A stretch of DNA of 64,000 bases, from contig JAWQUS010000008.1 of the NCBI GenBank assembly GCA_036365455.1, positions 12,259,501-12,323,500 of the forward strand. Reading direction: 5' to 3'. Positions within the stretch are counted from its first letter, which is position 1, and every line of letters starts with the position of its first letter. This document shows, in pieces, positions 14,301 to 26,300 of this stretch. The translations under genes and the position numbers were made by a program. This stretch comes from Macrosoma leucophasiata (Eukaryota > Arthropoda > Insecta > Lepidoptera > Hedylidae). The notes under the pieces are model-generated. The model searched no databases, had not been told where the DNA came from, and saw only the letters and a list, made by a program, of their open reading frames with translations.

Positions 14301-17300
14301 ACGCATTATTGTAAGATATTTTTTTTTATTTGATCTCCAAGGAAACGGATTGGAACTCTTCATACAATTATAAAAATCCATTATTGTCATATGTTGGAAC
14401 TAAAAGGAAAAACGGAACCCTTATTGGATCACTCTGTTGTCCGTCCGTCCGTCCGTCTGTCAAGACGTTTTTTCTCAGGAACGCGTGGAGGTACTAAGGT
14501 CCAGTTTCCCGTGGAGCTGTGAGAAAATTATAATTCTAAGCCAATGCAATCAAAAGACAGCCGTTTATGCCGCGCCGCGAAAATTTTCGAAACTCGCAAG
14601 TGAGTCAGTACCTACAGGTCAAAACCTACTACCCGTGAATTCAGAATCTTGAAATTTGGTACGAAGCAATATAGCACAGATAAAAGAAAAATGCGCGGAA
14701 TGCGGAAACCGAAGATTTTTTGTTATATTATATAAGAAGAATATTTTTATTTATATACATGTCTGTACGGAACCCTCGGTACGCGAGTCCGGATCGGATA
14801 GGCGGCTCGACTCGAAATGGCACTAGTCTACTTCACCAGGCAATTGGGGAACGCAAAGGCCTTTAGTCTGTGTAAATTTACTCAGCAGTCTAAGGGAGAT
14901 CCCTGTCTGTCTGATTCTCGGCTTAGGCTTTAAGCAGAGAATCGGACCTTTTCAGGGCGTTGCGGAAGATACATAAGGCGTAATGCGATTAGGGGCGGTG
15001 TAACTTTCACTCTAGTCATCATTCATCGTGGCGATGGCCAAGGTGGATGAGACCACCATCCATCGGGATCTTTTAGGACGTGCTTTGAACGTCTCCTTTT
15101 GGCGCGATGTAACGAGCTGGTTCGGGTGACTCGCGATATCGTTTTCGCCAAAACTCGTTAGGCTGCAGTTGGACCAATATCGGTACACGAACAATTAGAA
15201 ATCAATTGACATATTTTTCTCGCGGCAGTGACAGATTACCACAAATGGAGTATACATATTGGAAAAATTGTCAAGAATTGTCATCGCTTTCCCTTTATTT
15301 CAAACCTATCAGAAGTCTGTGGTTTTTAAAGTTACGTAGAAAATTTCTCAATATTACGCAAATCTACATACAGCATCCAACAAGAAATAATGCACATCGA
15401 CCTCAGGAAGAGACGTCGGCTTATTTCGGATCTGTAGAGCGTTATCTCTTTTGCACCTTACCTATTTGACGTTTGTCGACCATTTTGATCAAGTTCTGAC
15501 CAATACCGGACTACGGTATGCTTACGTAGGCAGTGTGCAGCAGAGATAACGCTCTATGAAGCCGAAACTAGCCGATTGTCCCTTTCATAGGCTCGATGTG
15601 TATTATTTCTAGATGAGCACTCGAGTACTGTATGAGTCTGACTCACACTTGGCCAGCTTTCGTTCAATGCTATTGCGTAATCAACATTAAGTATAGGATG
15701 TAAAAATAACTGTAACTGTGTAACTGCCTCGGTAGCCTAGTGGTTGCAGGCCACTACTTCTACGCTGAGGTCCTGGGTTCGATTCCCGGGTCGTGGGTAA
15801 TCAGATATAATGGTGTAAAGTCCTTTATGTCTGGTTCTATTGGGATTTTTCCATTTTCTGGAAATTTCCCAGTACCTTGAAGTTTGGTAATGTGCCTGGA
15901 GATATCAACAGGCTCGCCACCTGTTATATAGGCCAAAACGTAACCGGCGAATCGTGGGTGTTTGCATGTATGCTTGAATGCATGCATTTACCTCTGCCTA
16001 CCCCTTCGGGCATTACAGGCGTGAAGTTACGTACGTATGTAAAAATAGTATCCCATTTTTATACAAAAAATGTGTAAGTTTATTATTAATAGTAGATAGA
16101 TGTTTAATACTTTTTCACTCGAAAACCACTGATAAAAATTGTATACTTTTCATTCCCCGGAATACTACCTACTAGACCGGCGAAACGCGCATATTTACTC
16201 TACAAAGATACATTGTCGTTATCAGTACGTGTGCTAGAAAGCTAAATAATAATAATTAAGACAAACAGCTCTGTGCAGCTTGTACCTATACAATTATAAT
16301 TAAACAACACATAATTGACGCATGAGAAGTAGATCATAGTTTCCGCAGCTCGAATAAACTTGCTGTATTTATTTGCAATTGAGTAACATAGTTATGGAAA
16401 GTCAATTATAAACTTACTGAAGAATAGAGTATTGCGCTTCTATTATAATTTATGAAATAGGTACCTAGTAAAACAAAAGCAACTCGTACGTGCAATAAAT
16501 AGAAAACACTTCAATGGTTTCTTTTGTATGATGAACATAGTCTTATTTCAATTTAGAATGATCTATTAGTTCGTTAGTCTCGCTAAAACTCTAGAACGGC
16601 TTGACCGATTTGGTTTATTTTGGTTTTGAATGATTTTTGGAAATCCAGGGAAGGTTTAAAAGGTAAGAAAATATGAAGAAGTTGAAAGGAAATAGTAAAA
16701 ACCACAATTTCATTTTCCCATACAAATAGTCCGTATCTTAAAACCTTTGACACATTATTTCATTCTGAGGCAATACAAAGTTTGCATGGTAGCTAGTATA
16801 AAATAAATATTTCAAAAGTATGATTACGTTTCAGTTATTTCCGTCATCACTTTTTCATAATATACACATACATTACCAATTGTGAGGTGCAGGTGTTCGG
16901 GCGTGGCGGGAGTCCGCCGATTTTTGCGTAATTGCATTACCATAGGCTGAATTGATGGGCAAAAAGTATTTTAGTGAGATATTTAAAAATATCTACTATC
17001 TGCAGTGACAGATGACCACTTTATAGCGATAGTGATTCTTGTGCGATGTTTTGGGAGTGTAGTAATATTAACTTTTAAGAACTTCATCATCTTTCAGCAG
17101 CAGATTTATTAATATTTATTATACATTATTTATTATTATTGTTATATGATAATATAGTATTTTATTTATATTATATAAATATAATTATTACATCTAATGG
17201 AAGGTAGTTATCTTTCTATTTTAAATACTTTCTCTCCAGGGTTTTTTATTTGCACTCTCATCATCTTGTCTCACTACCCTAAGGTCGACTGGTAGAGAAT

Positions 17301-20300
17301 GCCTTACGGCATTAAGTCCGCCTTATGTGCTTACATTGTGCATTAAAGCTTAAATAAATAAATAAATAAATCTTTTTGTTCGTAGGGAATTCTTCCGTTA
17401 GTGCATTCAGTCAACTGAATAATGCCGGTAAATCCATTCCAATATATGTAGTAAGTGCAGTAACGTAGGTTGGGCGGCAGCGTCTTGTGATAAAGCTACG
17501 AATGAAAGTTTGTCGACCATTTTGATAAAGGTTGGACACTATCAGGTCTATCAGTGCTTACGTAGGCAGTGTGCAGTAGAGATCGCGCTCTACAAAATCG
17601 GAACTAGGCGAATGTCTCTGTCGTAGTCTCGATGTGCAATATTTATTTCTGGGTACTGTAACATTACAAACTAGATGTCTATAGTAAATTACTGCTAATT
17701 ATTATAATGACACTAGCTGTTGCCCGCGGCTTCGCCCGCGTGGAAGTCGTTTTATAAATATTTTATCGCGAATTTTTTATCTTTAATCTGAATCTTCTAT
17801 AAACCTGACGGAGCCTGAGACCTTTCCAACGAATGCAAAACCGTGGAAATCGGTTCGTGCGTTCTGGAGTTATAGCGTCAGGAAGGAAAACCCGATTTAT
17901 TTTTATATTATAGATAAAAAAAACGTCATTAAAATTTTTGAAAATTCACCACTTATTTAAATAAAAGAAAATGTAATCTTGTTTGTGAATTGACCACTCC
18001 GAACTAAAGTCAACATCAAAAAAAACTTCTTGAAGGCGAAAATGGAAAAATATCTGCCACGCATTCACAGTTGAGTAAAATAAACCTATTACGATGAAAA
18101 AAGTCACTGCAAATGACGTCTGGTTTCATCCCCTGCTCAGATGTAAATTGGATATTGCATTGTAATAAAATTCATCAGTCCCGTTCATAAACGGTTGCGA
18201 CATTGTGATTTAAAACACTTTATTTATAGAGAGCTTACACCATTTGCATTGCATTTAAATTACAAATTGTCTAGTGACTGAGACTCGAGTTTAAAACGGC
18301 TGAAACACTTTATAACTAACTGCCTTTTAGATGAAACTACTTTGAGTGACACGTATGTAGGTACCTATACTGAGAAGCATTCAAAATGTGTCACCAATGT
18401 GAAGCTGTGTTGTGTCGTCCATGGAAAAAACGTTGCTTTTTACGAATTTTTATTGTTTTAAGGACGTTTTACTACTATTACATACAAAACATAGGTGTTG
18501 GCCTCACTCAGTGTTCTTTTTAGGGTTCCGTAGTAAACAAGGAACCCTTATAGTTTCGCCATGTCCGTCTGTCTGTTTGTCTGTCCATCCGTGGTTTGAC
18601 ACAAAAACGATTGGTACTAGAAACTTGAAATTTGGCAAAAGTATACACCTCAATCACGCCGACAAAGTGGTATAATAAAAACATGAATTTTAATTTTATT
18701 TAGGGTACCTCCCCTACATGTAACGCGCGGATTTTTTTTTCAATTTTTAGTTAAAATCGTAGGATACGTCGTTTAAAACTGTTAGGGTTGTGCAAACATC
18801 ATATTTCGATTTAGTTAACTGTTCGTGACTCATTACGCTTTAAAGTGACAATTTTTGTTAGAGTCAAGTGTCCTCCCCCTCTATCTACTAAACGGTTGTT
18901 GTTAGAAATTCAAACGTTACGGCAGTAGTAGCTACGTATAACGAAATTAAAAGAAAAAAATATCACTCCTAAGCTGGCTTTACTAGTTTGCGAGTAATAG
19001 TCGACCAAATGTAATACTCCAAATTTTTTAACAACTCCATAGAAAATATTTATTTATTTTCTTTACTACATTAATCAAAACTTAAAAACTACGGAACTCA
19101 ACACTGCGCGTGGCTCAACACGCACTTGACCGGTTTTTTTATTTAAAGTACAATAGCCCATAGCCATACAAGCTGCCCTGATATGAAATAAATACTTTTT
19201 ATGATATCATATGAAAATTTAATGCAAATAAAATATACTAGTATTCAAATTATGAAAATCGGAGTAAATATAGTTGTGACATTTGAGGACAATTTGAAAC
19301 ATACGAAAAATTGTGAATAAATACTTAACATTAATTATCTACAAAAATGTAGTGCGTGTATCAAATTGACGGTTCAACAAAAACTTTCATACAGGGCACG
19401 ATGCAGAACATTTTCTTTATGTAGCGAAGGTGGCAAACAAGCGTGCAGCTCACATTGATGTTAAGTGATGACTGCGTCTATAGTCATCTACACAAAAACC
19501 AGAAGGTATGCTGATGCATTGGCACCCCTGAGACCTAAATTGTCATGACTCTGTGATAGTTTCAGGCCATACATTACCATTTTACTAACCGAAACACGAT
19601 AGTGCTGAACACTACCATTTAGCGGCAGATAAATTAGGTAATGCGGTGGTGGCCTACGCTCTCGAGCTCCTGCACTGGAACTACCACCAGTCAAATTACC
19701 TAATTATCTCATTTAATAAATAAGTTCACCCTTATAAAGTTACGTATCCGCTGGACATGCTATTTCATACGTATGCCATGTTCTTCTTACATTTACGCTA
19801 TTGATACGTTTCAACGGATTTTTAGCGGGCGCACTTGACACAAAATTATTACTGAAATCTGTTGCAGAACAAGTACAATTAATATTTAATATATACCTTA
19901 ATAATGATCACATCATCAATGCACACTGTATGTAGAAACTTTCCTGTCCCGTAATATTATTTACTATGAAAATAAATAATAGTAATAGTATTTTATTATA
20001 AAGAAGTTTTGTTTTCCCTCATGAAATCCCCATCGATGAAACAAGTTCTAGATAAAAGTCCAGACAATGCGCCAGCAATAGCGTTATCCGTTGTTACAAA
20101 CTTTAAATTTCATACGTAGGTACACCTCTTGAAGTTGAGTATAATAACTTGAATTTGTGTTGGTGTCTGTACGTTGCAGTATTAATTAATCTATTGTTTG
20201 CCACCTCTATAACATGAATAATTTCAGGGCATCGATGTTGGCACACTGTCGGATGCTCTCGGTGGCGTGCAACTACACAGAGGGCGAGCACATGGTGTGC

Positions 20301-23300
20301 GTGCTCGACTTCAAGCGGGAGACGGGTCTGTGGCACGCGGTGCTGTCGAGCGTCCTCAACGGAATACACGTCATATACATACCTTACGCCCTAATGAAAG
20401 TCAGCCCGGCCTCGTGGATGCATATGATAACTAAATACAGGTTAATTGAAGTTTCTTACAATTTTGAAGTTCGTAACATTGATAACGACAATTCCGTCTT
20501 AATGAGATCCTACGTCCTAAAAAAATCCTTTATGCTTAATTTGAAACTCCTAGCACTTGTATTTCATGAGATTTCGTGATCATTGAATGACTAAATATAT
20601 AATTTTTGCTATAATTTTTATGCATATTTATAATCTAGAATCTAGAAAATATATCTACTAGGTTGCCAATCAAAATTTGGTCGCAAATATTTTTAATTAC
20701 ATTATTTTATCCTTAACAGCCAGCACCTCTTATTTGCGACCGATGTATTTTGGCTCTCGTTTATCATATTAATGAGAAGTAATTAAATACATATGCATCC
20801 AGATATGGGAACTACCTATTTAAAAAATGAGGCAACTGTCTGCAAGTCTGCTATGATGGACTATATTATGGAGTAAAATATTCATATAAGTATATGTGTG
20901 TGTTACCAGGGCATCAGTGGCTATAGTGAAGTCCCGGGACCTCCATTGGGGGTTGTTGGCCACGCGCGATCACAAGGAGATCTCGCTCAGCTCCCTGAGA
21001 ATGCTTCTTGTCGCTGACGGTGCCAATCCCTGGTCGCTTTCGTCGTGTGATCAGTTCCTTTCAGTCTTTCAGAGCAAAGGTATGGTTCCCCATGTTTAAA
21101 AATATTTTGTAGCAGGTAAAACAAATTTTATGGTTCAATAAATGATGTCGATGGGTTTCGATGGTTGATGAACTTAAAATATTAAAGTGGTAACATATAC
21201 TTAAAGTAAAAATAAAATGTATTAAAATTTTTAAGAAGTACCTTTAAACTTTACTAACCTTGAAGTTCGTATTTTGGTCACTCAGGTTCTTTTTATCTTC
21301 TGTAACCAAGAGATTCTTCTTCATAATTTTTATCTTCTGTTTGAGAAATGTTATTGTAATGTCATGTCATTACCTAATACTTGCTTCTTGCCGCTAATAG
21401 GTAGTTTTTAGTATTATCGTGTTTCGGTCATATAATTTAAGGCCTCGTAATTTGCTACACAGGCATAACAATCTAGGCCTCTATAGTAGCAAGTAAAGTA
21501 GTATCTAAATTTAAAGCTCTGTTCTACGTACTAATTTGCCTTGCCTTACTTTAAAACAATCAAAGAACGTAGCTCCATGGAAGATCATTCACAGGAGTTC
21601 GAGGCGATGCGATATGCCCGTGCGCTTGCAGCAGCGAATCGTTGACGGTGTGTGTAAGGCGAGCAGGACGAGGGGGCTCATCAGCCGGCCGCGGAGTACT
21701 CTCTATGTCCGGCCTCTCATACGGCGTGGTGCGCGTCGATGCAGAGAACTCTCTCACCTCGCTCACGCTGCAGGACTGCGGCCAGGTCATGCCTTCCTGT
21801 GAGTACTTTAACGACATTTATATGCCGTAACATAAAACCTAATCATAGCATTTGAATCGATACGTTTATTATCCTCCTTAAATACGTCATACAATGTCCA
21901 ATATGCGTAAATCGGAAAATCCCTACTTCCCTACTAATATTATAAATGCGAAAGTAACTCTCGTCTGTCTGTTTGTTACCTTTTCACGTCCAAACGACTG
22001 AACCGATTATTAAATTTGGTACAGAGATAGAGCTGACTTTGAGAAAGAACATAGGCAACTTACCTAGTTATTTATAAAACGACATCCACGGTGGCGAAGC
22101 CGCGGGCAACAGCTAGTATTTCATAAACCACCAAATCAAAACATTTGAATCGACACGTTTATTATCCACCTTAAATGCGTCATACAATGTCCGATATGCG
22201 TAAATCGGAAAATATTTCATAAACCTAAAAACCTCGATATCAAAACCTGTTCATTCAGTTTTCAAATTCGGACATTAACATATTTGACGTGTTGTCCGAT
22301 AATGCCCCGCGTCTCGTGTTAATCGAAGAGCGTGCCCATATTAGCGATGCGCGAGTATGAATGATTTCATTGACCAATTCGAATGATAATCAAACGTGGA
22401 AAATTCTATGAATAAAATACAATATTGTTTGGGTTTTGAACATCTATTACCTACGTTACTCCAAAAAAATCACTGGTAGGTGGTAGGGGTGGTTGCCGTT
22501 GTTGGTTTCGCCCTCCACTTACACCCTACTTTTTGTCGGTTGATATTAAATATCTGGTGTTTACAGGCGTAATAGTGGTGGTCAAGATGGAGGGGCCGGC
22601 TTTCCTCTGCAAGACGGACGAGGTGGGTGAGATCTGCGTGCTGTCCGGGGCCACGGGCTCTGGTTACTGGGGCCTGCCGGGCCTCACCAACACGGTGTTC
22701 CGCGTGCGTCCCCTGGACTCTGACGGCGAGCCGATCGGCGAGGAGCATTACGTCCGCAGTGGCCTTCTAGGATTCCTTGGCCCTGGGGGTAAGTTGATCT
22801 GTAGAAAGGCGACTCATCACAATTTTCAAAAAATCGCCACTTACGCACCGCACCTTACTTTCAAATCGTGGAACTTTTTAATAGAAAACACCCTTATTTC
22901 GTGACGCGTTCAGGGCCATGATCTTTTAAAATAACACAGTTTCAAAAGGATACAACTTTTTTAAAAAATATATGTAAACCACACTTCTGAATATGATTAA
23001 TGTATAGTTTTATATAACTTTTTATGTGACACTAGTTTAATACTCGGTAGTCATCTTCGTTTGCTAAAACAACAACGCGAAAGTAACTCTGTCTGTCTGC
23101 CTGTCTGTCTGTTACCTTTTCACGTCCAAACGACTGAAAACATTTTAATAAAATTTGGTACAGAGATAGCGTTGACTTTAAGAAAGAACATAGGCTACTT
23201 TTTAAACGACTACCACGCGGGCGAACCCGCGGGCAACAGCTATTTTAAATATATACTTAATCCTTAATAGGACAATAAATATATCTTATTCTCATGTGAT

Positions 23301-26300
23301 ATCGTGACAACTTATATAAACAATAAAAGTTCAGCACGCTTCACATCGGCGCGTGCCTCGTACAAACATGCAAAGTTGTATAAATAACATGATCCGTGGT
23401 AATTAATTTTAACGATTCATTCGAATCGCAGGTCTGGTGTTCGTTTGCGGTTCCCGCGACGGTCTGATGACTGTGACCGGTCGTAAACACAACATGGATG
23501 ACATCATTGCGACAGTCCTCGCCGTGGAACCTATGAAGTTCATATACCGTGGCCGCATTGCTGTTTTCTCCGTGCGTGTGCTTCGTGACGAGAGGATATG
23601 TATTGTCGCTGAACAGAGACCTGATTGCGGCGAGGAAGAGGTGATTTTATATACCTTTTCTATCCTAATTTGATCCTAAGTTTTTTCAGTCAAGTACAGC
23701 ATTAATCCTTATCAAATTAATTACTTTGATTACTTTTAGAATTGCAAGCACATTATTATAATGTATTTGAAATGATTATCTAACGCCAATTTAATTCAAA
23801 CGCATTGCTCACTTCGAGTACGTGACTCGCTTGATGTATGTTTTTCCTTTGTAGGGACTGTTAGTCGAAAAATAATGCTGCGGTGTGGCGAGCGATATTA
23901 ATGCTATTTAATACTATTTATTCAACTCCTAAAATAAACATAATTATAGTAATATAAATAAAAAAATGTTTCCTTCAATATAATACCTATTCAAATTCAT
24001 ATTTTAAATCCAACAGTCCTTCCAATGGATGTCACGCGTGCTGCAAGCGGTAGATTCCATTCATCAAGTAGGCATCTATTGTCTGGCCTTGGTTCAGCCG
24101 AATTACCTTCCGAAGACACCGCTGGGTGGCATCCATCTCAGTGAATGCAAGCGTCGTTTCCTCGAGGGCACTCTTCATCCAGCCAATGTGCTAATGTGCC
24201 CTCATACGTGTGTTACCAATTTGCCTAAACCAAGGGAAATACATTCAGGTTAGTAATAATGTTATTATTGTAATGATACTCATATCTCTAATGCGGTCAA
24301 ATTGGCTATAGACTTCTTAGATATTTATCAATAAAATAAATGTTCAACATTGCTTTTGCTGTTTTATAAGGTTGACGTTTATCAATAATGTTGTTAATTA
24401 GCAAACCATTCAAGATAAATGTGACTATATTTTCACATAATGTAATAATGTTTCCCTAGATGTTGGTCCAGCATCCGTGATAGTCGGTAACCTGGTACAA
24501 GGGAATCGATTGGCGTCGGCACAGGGCAGAGATATGGGATACACGGACGACTCCGATGCCGCCCGCAAGGTAAACCAATTATTTAATTATCACGTGTAAA
24601 AGTCTTGTGTTTTTCTTACTTTGTTTTTATTCCTTTTTATTGGTGCACAATTGAGAATATATTAATGTTCATTGATCTGATTTTCTTACTTATTATTTAA
24701 AACATGCAACTAAAAGTTTGTTATTTTATTTCCAGTACCAGTTCATATCTCAAATACTAAGATGGCGCGCTCAAAGTACATCCGACCACGTTATATTTAC
24801 ACTCCTGAATTCTAAAGGAGCTGTGTCAAAAGTATTAACATGCGCGGAATTACACAAGAAAGCTGAAAGAATCGGCAACTTACTCCTTGAGAAAGGTCGC
24901 GTCAACACTGGTGACCACGTGGCTCTAATATTCCCTCCGGGGCTTGATCTCATTTGCGCATTTTATGGATGTTTGTATGTGGGTGCGGTACCAGTGACAA
25001 TCCGTCCACCTCATCCGCAAAACCTCCACACAACATTGCCTACAGTACGTATGATAGTCGACGTAAGCAAAGCGACACTAGTCCTCTCTAACCAGTCTGT
25101 GATAAAACTGCTGCGATCTAAAGAAGCCAGCAACGTCCTAGACAGCAAAGCCTGGCCAATCACGCTCGACACTGACGACATGCCCAAAAAGAAATTACCA
25201 ATTTTATACAGAGCACCTACAGCCGAGATGCTCGCATATTTAGATTTCAGTGTGTCTACAACGGGTATGCTAGCGGGTATTAAGATGTCGCACGCCGCTG
25301 TCACCTCATTATGTCGCTCAATGAAAATAGCTTGTGAATTATACCCATCTCGACACATAGCACTATGCCTCGACCCGTACTGCGGCCTCGGGTTTGCCCT
25401 CTGGTGCCTCAGCAGTATATACTCCGGGCATCACTCCATTCTCATACCTCCTTCTGAAGTTGAAATCAATCCCGCTCTTTGGCTTAGCGCAGTGTCTCAA
25501 TACAAAGTCCGTGACACTTTTTGCTCCTATGGAGTTATGGAGCTATGCACCAAAGGTTTAGGCAGCTCGGTTAATCAGTTGAAATCTAAGGGCATCAATC
25601 TAGCCTGTGTTCGAACATGCGTAGTAGTCGCGGAAGAGCGTCCAAGAATCAATCTGACGAATTCGTTTTCTAAACTATTTTCGGCCTTAGGCCTCAGCCC
25701 CAGAGCGGTATCCACTTCATTCGGATGCAGAGTTAATATAGCGATTTGCCTTCAAGGCGCTTCTAGTCCCGAACCGTCAACGGTGTATGTTGATCTCAGA
25801 GCGCTGCGGAACGATCGCGTGTCCCTAGTTGAACGCGGAAGTCCACACTCTCTATGCTTGATGGAATCTGGCAAGTTACTCCCTGGTGTAAAAGTTATCA
25901 CGGCGAATCCTGAAACGAAAGGGCAGTGCGGCGATTCGCATCTTGGCGAAATTTGGGTGCAATCTCCTCACAATGCGAGCGGCTATTTCACCATTTACGG
26001 CGACGAAAGCGACTACGCCGATCATTTTAGTGCTCAGTTGGTGACGGGTAATACTGGTGAGATTTATGCGAGGACAGGATATTTAGGATTTTTGAGAAGA
26101 ACTGAGATCAGTACGACTACTTCTACATGTGATGATACATCGATAATGACGAGAGACAGTGACACCGAATCGCTAGCGTCGGGATGTGGAAGCGTTGGCG
26201 GTATGGGCTCGGAAACACACGACACGCACGACGCTGTATTCGTTGTTGGAGCTTTAGACGAAACTATAATGCTTCGTGGTATGCGTTATCACCCCATCGA

